DNA of 64,000 nucleotides from Arthrobotrys musiformis (taxonomy: Eukaryota > Ascomycota > Orbiliomycetes > Orbiliales > Orbiliaceae), in contig JAVHJL010000007.1 of NCBI GenBank assembly GCA_036971715.1, forward strand, positions 2,108,001-2,172,000, given 5' to 3'. How positions within the stretch are numbered: the stretch's first letter is position 1; each line of letters starts with the position of its first letter. Below are positions 46,415-56,834 of this stretch, piece by piece. The notes under the pieces were generated by a model. That model made no database searches. It worked only from the letters and a program-made list of their open reading frames with translations, and was not told where the DNA came from. The translations under genes were made by a program, and so were the position numbers.

Positions 46415-48658
46415 ATGGTCGGGAGAAGGTTTTTCCATTCATTCAAATCTTGCTTCAGAGGTTCGCGAAACGTTAGAATGGCGACGAGTGCTGGCATTTT
46501 GGTATCAGCCAAATCTGGGCTCCCCGTGCCCGAAGACGCTAAAGAGAAGAAACACCATTTGCCAAATGGAAGGTATTAGCGGTTTAAGACCCCCAGACAA
46601 TGCAATCGAGCCAGCTAATCATCCTTTCGATAGATTCGCAAACCCATGGCCTTCATGGCACGATATCGACCGGGTTGCCGTTGGAAAATGGGCTATAACG
46701 TACATATGCATAACCCTTCATTATAATTTTTTTTTTTTTTTTTTTAGACAGGTTACCCAGGTCCAAAAAACTAATACTTGTTTTATATCAGGGGTTTCTT
46801 TGGAGGCCAGTGGCCGAAGGTTGAGCCGGGGATGGTCTCTGTTGTAAAGCCACAATTCGAAGAGAGTAGGACAGAGGTCAAAGACTTAAGGGCTACCTGG
46901 TTGGGTCATGCGTGTTTCCTGGTAAGTGCCAGATCAAAATTAGCCCTGATTATGGGTGTGATTGCAATGCGTTCTCGCTACTTGGTGCTCTATGGGAGGT
47001 GTTTCCTCGAAGAAGAGCACGGGGTATCAAGTATATGCATATTATGCGCAGATATAAACGAAGTAACCGCGTATCCGCTAAACTTTCATGTGTTAAAATT
47101 GTATAGGTTGAATTTCCAGGAGGATTCCGAGCTCTTTTCGACCCTGTGTTTTGTAACAGGTTTGTGCAACCTCCCGTTTCCCGTGCTACTATAAAACTAT
47201 AAATCCAAACATGGATTTCTGACATACCGCGATGGATATCGTGTTGGTGCTTTAGATGCTCGCCAGTTCAGTTCATGGGCCCTGCACGATATACCAAAGT
47301 CCCATGCGAGATCGAGGAAATGCCGATCGTAGATGCTGTCATCATCAGTCATGCCCACTACGATCATCTCGATGTGTAAGTCGAAAAGGCAAGCCTAAAA
47401 ATTAAAGAATATTTTGAGCTAACTTGATATCATCTCAAGCTCATCTGTAAAACGGATACATGCCAAATTCCCAAACGCCCACTTTTTCGTACCTCTGAAC
47501 AATCAAAAGTGGTTCAAGAGCCTCGGAATTGATAACTGCACTGAACAGGACTGGTGGCAAGACACGGAAATAACCATCGAGGTGAAGGCGAAGGAAACAG
47601 CTATAGGCGGTGAAACCACATCGTCTGTGAGTGCGACGATATCAAACTTTCCTTGCCAGCATACCGCTGGAAGAACTCTGACGGTACGACTTGTGCTGCC
47701 CCCTCTTGTTTCGGGTTTTATAGATTTGGGCATGTGCCCCGCGACTGACGTAGTATGAAACTTTAGGATCTAAACTCGACGTTGTGGAGCAGTTGGGGTG
47801 TAACGAGCGGTGGGAAGAGTGTCTTCTTTGCTGGGTACGTAATATAGGCGCTCTACGACAGATCGTCCTTGGTTTGTAAGTTTGAGATAGTTGGACATCT
47901 GGTTCTAACGGCTCGTGCAGCGACACTGGATACCGTGCGGTTCCACAGGTCGATGAAGGTGAAGACGATTACGGCGAGAAGTACCAGGATCTCCCTCACT
48001 GTAAGTGACCTTAAATGCAGTGTATTGTCTTTCTCGATCTAAGAAACGGAAGTGATCATCTAACATGGATGCCTCTAGGCCCCGCATTCAAGGAAATTGG
48101 CGATTTAAGAGGACCCTTTGTAAGTCATCGGAACTCCTCACGTAGTAGCACCGGCGATCCCGCTGACAAGATAATGAAATTAGGACTTGGGAATGATACC
48201 TATTGGCGGTATGCAGCTCTCGTCACAACTTTGTGAAAAGACTTTTTGAAGAACAATTACTAATATTAGCCACCCAATTACAGCATATAGCCCAAGGCAT
48301 TTCATGAGCCCAATGCACGGTATGGGATACTATCGCTCGCAAAAATGATACCATAGCCATGCCAAACTAACGACTTCGCCATAGCAAACCCATACGATTC
48401 TGTAAATATATTCGTTGATACCAAGTGCAAGAAGGCGCTTGGTATGCATTGGGGAACCTGGGTACTTACAAATGAACCTCTCCTCGAACCACCGCAGAAG
48501 CTGCGAGACGTAAGTTCCCACATCACACTTACACAGATCGTCCCCCCGCTGATTATTATTTCATTATTCAGGCTTTGAAATGGAAAGGTATTCCTGAAGT
48601 TGGTGTATTTGATGTCGTGGCAACAGGAGAGAGCAGAGCTTTTACCGATGAGGCCTAA
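46415..48658 (+). CDS. NAPE-hydrolysing phospholipase D, Fmp30-like metallo-beta-lactamase fold
   Basis: Thirteen exons give 410 aa: 46415-46572, 46634-46699, 46792-46921, 47107-47159, 47256-47375, 47440-47683, 47767-47834, 47921-48000, 48079-48119, 48184-48208, 48284-48319, 48385-48509, 48572-48658. All twelve joins keep frame. The enzyme releases N-acylethanolamines and phosphatidate from N-acyl-phosphatidylethanolamine; yeast Fmp30 sits in the mitochondrial inner membrane and affects cardiolipin. Zinc ligands are complete: HAHYDH (168-173), H250 in CQHTAGR, D281 in AGDTGY and H362 in MHWGTW, with H340 in SPMHANP matching a conserved active-site histidine. The family blocks HHLPNGRFANPWPSW and TGFFGGQWP are each restored only after splicing. 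The first ATG gives an Arg/Ser/Phe-rich leader that could be mitochondrial; the in-frame ATG at 46478 would remove it. Confidence 0.92.
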
Positions 48659-51459
48659 GCATAGCAAGATATCTAGTGTCTCGATTCGAATTGTCCGAGA
48701 CAGTAATACGGGGTACGGCGTCTAAGGGGTAGTGAACTTTTCTCTTCTCGGATTTTCTTTTGATTCATAGACCGTTATAGTTTCTCAGCGTTGTTTGCAC
48801 GTTTCTTATTTCGTATACTTTAACATAACCCACCTCTTCTTTGCCACCCTCGTCTAACTAATGGGATCATTGATATATGGGACAATTAACTGCATGTCAA
48901 TGTCAACCGCACCTCCTGACTAAGGTTTAGAATTGGATTGACAGCGCATCAACTCCGCCATCTGACTCAAAGAGTCAGCGCTGAATTTTATATTTCCAGT
49001 GTGCGCTTTTGAGCCTCTTCATGCACGACATCCCATCTTCTCAGGCCGCCTTAGCTCTTAGCTTCCTCCAATCGTAGTCCACCGGCTCAATTGAGCTCGA
49101 ATAAACAATCTTCCTAAACAAAGGATAGCGCCCGTGTTTACTTTCTGGGAAGGCTAAAGCATGACCGACTGCTTTTTCTTACAAGGAGAAAACGTGGTGC
49201 TGGTGAAGGTGCATGCAGGGTGGAGCTATAAATACAAATGCCCAATCATGTGCCAAAAGGAGGAGTTTCTGCGATCCAGTTGGAATTGCAGTCTGTCCAC
49301 CGTAACGCACCGCCCTTTTTCTCGCAGCAGTTTTATGAGCGATGGGCCAATAAGCAAGAGAAAAGAGAAGGATATGCAGGTCACAGTTTTGTTATTATTT
49401 TTCCCCATTTTCATGCTGACGTCGAAAGGTCCCGTGAAACTGGGGCTGGCGGCAGACTTAGCTTTTAGGTTTCCGCTGTTGTGCAGAAAGCCTTGAGCTT
49501 CTTTTCCCTTTCCTTTTCTTTCTTTTGGATTCTTCACGATATCGGTTTTTGTTATAGTGTTGTGGCTTGTTAGAATCCGAAATTGCAACAAATGCGGGAA
49601 TGTTCTCGTTCGAACATGCTTTCACGTGTGGTTTTTTTTGGTTGCTCCGTGAATTTGCCGTTCGACGCCCCTGTTCGTATTGTTGAGATCTTGCTTGGGG
49701 CCCAGGATAAAATCCTCAGATTTCGAGCCGTTCGCCTCCCGGCATCTACCTTGGCCCTTGATACCGGTGATCCCAAAGCAGGGGAGGGGGAAGAGTTTTC
49801 CCTTTCGTTCTCTCCGGTCTTGACATGAATCTTATTGTTCCGACGAGATAGCAAGAAAGAAGAAAATGCGTTTCAGACTGGAATTTCACGGACAGGCGGC
49901 GAGGGAAGTTCCTCGTTGTTCCGTAAAGACACATGGTCTTCCCCGTGAACCTGGAATGACAAGACCAGATCTTCGTCTTGATGTTTTTCTTTTCTTTTCT
50001 TTCCTTTTTCTCCATTCTCAACGTTAATGTGCAACGATAGGAAAAGATTAGCCCGTGAATTTTAGGTAAAGTTCTGCCCAGTTTTATGCATAAACGGGAA
50101 GGAAAATACCTTTGAACAAGAAAAAGGAAAAAAACTTAGGACGAAAAAAAAAAAAAGTTTGAACATTAAAAAAAAAACTATTCTCCAATTGTATCTGTTC
50201 TCCCAATATCTTCTGTTGGATACTTTCGGGTCTTTCGACAGAGCAATACGTCACAATGCCTTTTCTACGGTTCGGTATGGTCGTATTTGAATATTTTCGA
50301 GCCGTCTCCACCAGGCGGTTTTTGTCCGAACCGATTACAAGTAAGTAATCAAAGACGGCACAGCTAGCTCTAGATCAGCCCTCTCGGTAATATTGCAATA
50401 TTGTAGATGGTTGTATTGAAAATCCGTTATCAAAATCTCCTAGATTGAAGCTTACATTCTCCGGCTATAGCTAAAAGGTGATTGTACGAGCCCAAATGGT
50501 CATCTGCATACAGATATTTCACTGCAATGCACTGAAAAGAGGAAATCGATGAGATGCGAGGCCCGACCATTTCAGAGGGTTCCCAAGATATTACATCTCC
50601 GGATTCCATTCTCTCTCTCTTTTTGTTTTTCCTTCAAGAAAAAAGCTATTTCAGGTTAATGCAGGACAGAGGTACGTCTATGGGCGGTGTATTTTTCCCA
50701 GACAAACCCGAGCAGGGTTGGATGGGTACTAAAGGAAAAAAGGGCAGAACCAGCCCGGAGAACCAAACAAACCTCGCATATCGAAAAGATTGTACCGTCG
50801 ACGAAAGTGAAATACGAAAAAATCACTCGTCGGCTGGGATCAGGGAGTCATACGTGCATGCAGTTCTCAAATCCTCGTCGACGATGATTGGATAGATTTG
50901 CCCACCTGCAAGCAAAAAGCAACCAGGGAGGGGTTGGAAGGGAACATGATGAGCTTCTCTTCCCTTCTTATGCCTTCCCTCTTTGCACTATGCCAATCTT
51001 TTTAATTTTTTTTATTTTTTTTCTACATAGAAGATTTTCTTGACGTTATTGCCTGAAGAATTTTTCCCTTCTGCCATAGCCGAAGGTGAAAGGGGGGAAA
51101 AAAAGGTTGGGCAGGTATCTCCCACGTCGTCCTGTTGGGGAAGTGTACAAGTAACATTCTTGACATAAAAAATAAATACAAATTCCTGCTGAACACCAGG
51201 GAATTTTTTTTTCTCTTTCTTCCCCTCCAGGTGTTTCAGAATTCAGGCTCCATGGCTTCTTCTCTTGCTCCTAATGATTGCATGAGTTGTCCCCCTTCGT
51301 CTGGTGGTGGTGATGTCGTGTGAAGTCTGCCTGTCTGTGTATGCTGTATGCGTAATGTCGATGAGATGTCCAGCGCATTTTAAATCTCGTCGACAGTGTA
51401 TGCCGGAAAGTCGAGATTGGATTGGAAGGGGGCAAAAAAAAAAAAAAGAGGATGGGCCC

Positions 51460-51461
<2 letters not shown>

Positions 51462-51491
<30 letters not shown>
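51462..51491 (+). repeat. 30-base poly(A) run
   Basis: Thirty uninterrupted A residues, 14 bases after a separate 14-base A run. No reverse-transcriptase-like frame lies upstream, so there is no support for a retroelement tail. Confidence 0.85.
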
Positions 51492-51495
<4 letters not shown>

Positions 51496-52608
51496 GGTGG
51501 GCTAGTAGCGGAATACGCTTTACTTTTTCCTAAGCCGTCCTGAAACGATAGACAATTTTCCCACCTCCCTTGCCTCATAAACCCACATGTACAGTACTTC
51601 CCGGGAGGCAGTTGACCTGGACCCGGCCAAATAACACTAAGATAGAAGAATGTCATGCTCTTGAAATTTTTTGTATTTTTTATTTTTATTTTTATTTTTG
51701 TTACTGATAGTGACCCTAAAAGTCCAATCCAGACACTCTAACATTTTTCAAACCACCATACTAACAATATTTACTGAGGTCACTGTAAATCATTCCATAC
51801 TCCTCCATATCACCCTATCCGACACTTTGACGACCATATTATATTTCGCCGTTGCTTTGGAATTTGCTACAAGGCTATCGTATTGTTGAGGAACTACAGA
51901 CATCAGCCCGGCCGCATACCCCGAGTTCAAGGATTAGGACATCGCCGACCGAACAGTACAGACAGACAGCCCTTCACAGAGACCCTTCAACTGCATACAT
52001 TTCGATCCAAGCTTGCGAAACGTTCAACCATCGGAATAGGGCTACGAAGCACGACGTAATCTGTTTACCAGCTTGTTTTCCAACTATTACTGCGAGGACC
52101 GGCCGTCGACGTCGAGCTGCAATCATCCGAGTATGTTTTAAGATTCACATAATCTTCTTCCACAGTTTCTCTGAGGTTCCACCGCTTCAGCTTGTGGGCG
52201 TTCGACCGCATCACCGCGGTCGTGGGGGAAAGGGTGTGCAATCAATTACAAAGGCACAACAGGGCGAAGAATTACACCGCGAATAGCGTTTCGGACAGAC
52301 AGCCTGGTGGTACTCCTTGTGTTTCTCAACAGAAGACATACTGGCGCCTACTACCAGAGTCCGTCAGCACGGTCCTTGTCCTTTGCTCCGAAGGTCGTCG
52401 TTGTTTTCGTCGGTTGCTGCCCTTCTGTTCGCCTAGGACCGTCATTTCCTTTCCAATCCCTTTCCCCATCCCATCCCGCCCCCATTCTCCCCTCCACAAA
52501 CATCACCTTCCCGACCTGAATTCACGTTTTTGAGAATTATGCTTTCTATGCACAATCCTTAATATTTTCAGCACTGCTGGATCTGGTCTTTCTTTCGGGC
52601 CAGGTTCC

Positions 52609-52637
52609 TTTTTTATTTTTATTTTTATTTTTATTTT
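52609..52637 (+). repeat. TTTTTA hexamer microsatellite
   Basis: About four to five TTTTTA units in tandem. A similar, shorter tract lies at 51677-51700. Confidence 0.75.
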
Positions 52638-53084
52638 GTCATCTTGATTCCGTATTTTCTTTCCCTATCTGATCCCTGGTGACTTGCCACTAACTTGTAT
52701 CGTCTTTTCTTTTTTTCCCTCTCTTTGTTTCTATTCCTGTTCAGAGATACAGTTTTTTTCCCACTTCGCTTGTTTAGCTCCCGCTCGCCCTGATAACCAC
52801 CCGCCACTCATTCCCCCCCAAGAATCACTGTTCCCGCCGACGAAAATAGAAGCTCGTACTGAGACATTGCGAAATACGGTAGTGATTGTAGACAGTATCG
52901 GAGTAACTGCCAGGAACATACGCGTAGCGCGGTTTGTATAAACCGGAAACCAGGAATCGTTCATTCGGGGCGGGTCGCGTCTATCTTCAAAGAAGGGGCC
53001 AGACCCGACATTTATATTGCAATCGATACACAACACTTCTATCTCCGAAATCCTGATAACTCTTAAACAATAACCGGCCTCGCG

Positions 53085-56000
53085 ATGGCCGGCGCCGTCG
53101 AGTGGTCTCGAAATGCCGCAGACGCGGATTCCGAGCAATTCGCGGTCGAGGCACAGCTAAGGTTCAGCCAGCAATCAGATCCCGATGGCTTGCTGAAAGT
53201 GCCCCGGCACTACATCCCGGTCTTCGTCCTTCACACGTTCTGCAAGTCGGAACGGTCCAGGCCATTCGTATTACCAGACTCGGAACGGGCGGCGAGGATA
53301 AGAGCTCAGCTAACTGCTCAAAGGAAGTTGACCTCTACATGCCCAAGTTGGGACTTGGTATCTAGAGGGAATGAAATTCTGGACGACGAGACATTCATCA
53401 TCTTCGACACTCGGTCTAAACGATTTGACAAGCGCCACTGGACAGAATGTTTCAAATACGACGAACCTTATCAGAAATTCTTCGAGAAGTTTACTATGAA
53501 GGAGTTCACACGGGAAGGCTGGAAGTTCCAAAAGTTCGAAAAGCTTCAGAGGGTTGACCAGGGAATCATGACTGGCATGTGGACGAACGCCTATAAAATC
53601 TATGATGCCATGGATATCCGGCGGGGCGAGTCTTCAGATATCATCAGACTCAAGCGAAGTGACGTTTGGGATTTCCGGAAATACCTGTTTCTTATGACAT
53701 TCCTGAGGAACAGGGACCGGAATACTCACCTGTTGCAAACCTCTGATGCTATGGCTGAAGCGAAGGAGAAGAGAACGGCCTTCATGGCAGTCCACAGCCT
53801 CAACCACCCCAGAGATCTCTGGCTCCATAATGCCGCCATCATCCTCGACACACCCCACCATCAGATCGCTTACCACAAACTTCTTTTCGATCTCGACCAG
53901 GAGGATTACCGCACCAATGCCCGCGAACGCTTTCTGGTATTCTGGGAGGCTGGACCGAACGATGAATTTATACTTACGGATAACAGCTTCGGTGGAATGG
54001 AAATTGGGCGCCTAGAAGCTAAGCATACCATGCCTAAGAGACTCAAGCCCTCGGACCTTCAGAAACGGTTGTACAGCAGAGACTACATGTGGCATCAAAT
54101 CTTTGTGTTGTCACCCAAGCTTGCTGTTGCATTGTGTCACGGCACAATGATTAACCAGTCGCTGACCCACCAACACCGAGATCGATATGGTCTACGGCCT
54201 TCCCTGCTTGACAGGCTGCCGCATCCTCTCCCACAAGGCTACTACAAGGATATGCACCTCAAAGAATGCAAGTTTCTCAAGCCGGAATGGAAGATACCTG
54301 ATGAAGTCGAAGATCTCTTTGGAAGGCAGGCAGACAAGAGCAAATACGTCGCCAACCTCGACGCAAAGGCCAATAGCGAACTTGAGTTCATGGTTTCCAC
54401 ACTTTCCTCCGCACAAGTTGCTCTTGTCAATATGGTCCTGCTCCAGAACCAAAGCATCTCTACTGCCGTAGACAAAGTTGTTTACAGGAACCCGGCCGCT
54501 CTCTACCGGGCTATCGAGGAGTATGGCAAGCACGACTGGCCCATCTTCATGGATGAGAAGCAACATAGCTACAAGTCCCTGAAGAAGAAAATTTATAACC
54601 AGTTCAACAAACCTGCTAGTGGCCATGAGTCTTCTAGATCCAGCTCTGGTTCTTCTGACCAGGGCACTAGGTCCTCTGGGTCTTCATCCACCAGAAGGTC
54701 CGAGAAGAAGGTTGTATTTGAAGAACGAAAAAAGCCTGCTCCAGAACCCCCAAAGCCGACCAAGAAGCCTGAGAGTGCCAACCCTTTCATGTCTGATTCC
54801 GAATCCAGTGATGACGACGATGACGATCTTGCATTCCCATCATCTACTCACGAGCCCGTCCTTCGTTCACGCTCCCCATCTCCCATCCGCAGGACAGAGT
54901 CCCCGGTTAAGAAGCAAGAACCAGTAGCCCCGCCAAAGTCGGCTGAGATCAAGATCGAGATCGAACCGGTCAAGCCTGCTACTGCGACTGTTACTCCACC
55001 TGTGATCTCAGAAGTTCCTAGCCAAAGGGCAACTCCTTCTCCAAGACCGACTCCTTCCCCAGAGCCGCCGAAATCAGCAACGCCAGCCACCGCAGCGATC
55101 GAAGCTGCCGCCGAGAAGGCCATCGCCGAGAAGTTGGAAAAGGCCAAGGCTGAAGAGCTGGAGAAATTCGAGAAGGAGATAGCAGAGAAGGAGAAGGCCA
55201 TCAAGGAAGAGATGGCGGAGAAGGAAAGGATACTCCAAAAAGAGATGGAGGCGATCGAAAAGCTCCGCAGGGAGAGACTTCAGTTGGAAGCGGAAATTGA
55301 GCAAAAGCGAGAGCACGAGGCTGTTCGTATGCAAAGGCAGAAGTCGGAGCGTTCCGGTAGACCCGATGAGCGGGGTGATGACCGAATCCGCGCTGCTAGC
55401 ACCAAATCAGCCGAGACCAGACGGCGTCCTCGATCCAAGGACCGCGCCGAGGCCGAGCTGGTAGACGTTGGCAAACAGCTTGCACTCTTGGAGGTGGAAC
55501 GGGAGAAGATGAGAAAAGAAAAGCAGGAGCTGGAAGAGATGCAACATCGACGACGGAGGGAAGAGGAGAAGGAAAACCAAAAGAAGTTTGACCGTATGGC
55601 AAAGGACTTGGCAATGCTCCAGAGACAGCTTGAGGTCTACGAAACAAAGCTTGAGGAGGAACGGCATGAAAAGGAGATGGTCAGGCGAATGGCCGCTCAG
55701 CAGAAGGAAAAGGCCGATGCCCTCACTCGACAAACCCGAGAGCTCCTCGAAGCCCAGGAGCGCGATCAGACAAGGGCAGAGGTCGAGCGTGCCGCCCGTG
55801 TCGAGAAGGATCGCCTCGAAAAGGCTGTTCAGGAGAAGCGCGAATTAGAGAAGGCTAAAGAGAGGGAGCTCAAGAAACGGCAGGAGAGGGAGAGGATCAT
55901 GAACGAGAAAGCGGAGCAGGAGCGCATACAGCGTGAAAAGGACATGAAGGAGGAGGCCGAACGGATGAAACGCCAGCGAGAGCAGGAGCAGAAGAGAGCG

Positions 56001-56834
56001 GCACGAACCAAGAATCGTCAGAGCCGGTACGACATGCATGAGAGGGCAGAGAGGACATCTGATCTGAGTGATGATGTCGATCCACAAGCACTTTTCCGAA
56101 AGAATCGCATGATGCTCGGTGCCCTCTCCCCCACTTCTGATCCTGGTATGCATATGCAGTACAATGAAATGACGCCGCCTTCATCGAGCCATTCACATCC
56201 TGACCAATTTGATGACCGTCGTTTCGAGCGGGAGATGAGATCTCAGTCTCCACCCGGATATCAATATCCTCCCTCCCCCAGACGAGTTGAAACATCTCCT
56301 GTTCCACTGGGTCCGAACCACCGACGTGGAACCCAGCCAAAGCTCCTTGCCCTTGAATACGAATCCCCACCCTCATCAGGTTTTCAAACCAGCCCCGACT
56401 CCCCTAACCCGCCCCTCGATCTTGCTTTGTACGCCCCTCCAAAGGAAAAAGCGAGCCGCCGAAAGGCCGATCATCGAGAACGCGATGCACGGGACATGCA
56501 CCCCCATGCACACGGAAGAGCTCCACAGCCACAGATCCGACGATTCGAGCCGCCAGCACCGCTTCCAAACTTCAACGACCTTGATCGTAGAATGAGTAAA
56601 ATCCCAACTCATCTACCAGACTACGCCACCATTCACAACGGTGACCGCTATCCGGAAGATGAGTACGACGAGGAGGAATACGGCAACGGGTACGGCGACG
56701 CCATGGTGAGATTCGACCGTGGGTCTAAGAAGAGGCTGCAAATTGAACCACCACCTCTCAAACCTCAATATCAAACCAGGCAAAAACCCCCTCCCAGAGC
56801 TCTTCCTCCACCAGACTATCGCAATGGCCGATAG
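53085..56834 (+). CDS. DUF4238-like domain fused to a long coiled coil
   Basis: One uninterrupted exon of 1249 aa, the longest gene here. The N-terminal ~420 residues resemble DUF4238, a domain of unknown function shared by bacteria and fungi: VPRHYIPVFVLHTF (39-52), EFILTDNSFGGMEIG (about 293-307), then MWHQIFVLSPKLAVALCHG (about 335-355). A Ser-rich linker and an acidic/Pro-rich disordered region follow (about 505-665). Next is an almost unbroken Glu/Lys/Arg/Gln coiled coil (about 670-985), of the kind that forms long rods. The C-terminal 260 residues are Pro/Arg/Ser-rich and disordered. No signal peptide or membrane segment, so cytosolic or nuclear. Function unknown; it could be a scaffold in which the DUF4238 module is the active or binding head. 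The start is the ATG in the context GCGATGGCC, with a C/T-rich leader upstream. Confidence 0.88.
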   Translation: MAGAVEWSRNAADADSEQFAVEAQLRFSQQSDPDGLLKVPRHYIPVFVLHTFCKSERSRPFVLPDSERAARIRAQLTAQRKLTSTCPSWDLVSRGNEILDDETFIIFDTRSKRFDKRHWTECFKYDEPYQKFFEKFTMKEFTREGWKFQKFEKLQRVDQGIMTGMWTNAYKIYDAMDIRRGESSDIIRLKRSDVWDFRKYLFLMTFLRNRDRNTHLLQTSDAMAEAKEKRTAFMAVHSLNHPRDLWLHNAAIILDTPHHQIAYHKLLFDLDQEDYRTNARERFLVFWEAGPNDEFILTDNSFGGMEIGRLEAKHTMPKRLKPSDLQKRLYSRDYMWHQIFVLSPKLAVALCHGTMINQSLTHQHRDRYGLRPSLLDRLPHPLPQGYYKDMHLKECKFLKPEWKIPDEVEDLFGRQADKSKYVANLDAKANSELEFMVSTLSSAQVALVNMVLLQNQSISTAVDKVVYRNPAALYRAIEEYGKHDWPIFMDEKQHSYKSLKKKIYNQFNKPASGHESSRSSSGSSDQGTRSSGSSSTRRSEKKVVFEERKKPAPEPPKPTKKPESANPFMSDSESSDDDDDDLAFPSSTHEPVLRSRSPSPIRRTESPVKKQEPVAPPKSAEIKIEIEPVKPATATVTPPVISEVPSQRATPSPRPTPSPEPPKSATPATAAIEAAAEKAIAEKLEKAKAEELEKFEKEIAEKEKAIKEEMAEKERILQKEMEAIEKLRRERLQLEAEIEQKREHEAVRMQRQKSERSGRPDERGDDRIRAASTKSAETRRRPRSKDRAEAELVDVGKQLALLEVEREKMRKEKQELEEMQHRRRREEEKENQKKFDRMAKDLAMLQRQLEVYETKLEEERHEKEMVRRMAAQQKEKADALTRQTRELLEAQERDQTRAEVERAARVEKDRLEKAVQEKRELEKAKERELKKRQERERIMNEKAEQERIQREKDMKEEAERMKRQREQEQKRAARTKNRQSRYDMHERAERTSDLSDDVDPQALFRKNRMMLGALSPTSDPGMHMQYNEMTPPSSSHSHPDQFDDRRFEREMRSQSPPGYQYPPSPRRVETSPVPLGPNHRRGTQPKLLALEYESPPSSGFQTSPDSPNPPLDLALYAPPKEKASRRKADHRERDARDMHPHAHGRAPQPQIRRFEPPAPLPNFNDLDRRMSKIPTHLPDYATIHNGDRYPEDEYDEEEYGNGYGDAMVRFDRGSKKRLQIEPPPLKPQYQTRQKPPPRALPPPDYRNGR

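Larger units (their letters stand above)
48659..53084. other. 4.4 kb spacer with homopolymer and ATTTTT runs
   Basis: No supported gene. It holds a 14-base A run (51434-51447), a 30-base A run (51462-51491), T/A pentamer-hexamer runs (51668-51702 and 52609-52637), and C/T-rich DNA from about 52300 that is probably the promoter and leader of the downstream DUF4238-like gene. Open frames are short and unconvincing. Confidence 0.45.

Noticed and set aside
51434..51491. Poly(A) runs as the tail of a retroelement
   Set aside because: No reverse transcriptase, ORF1 or target-site duplication is visible. Similar homopolymers occur across all spacers here.
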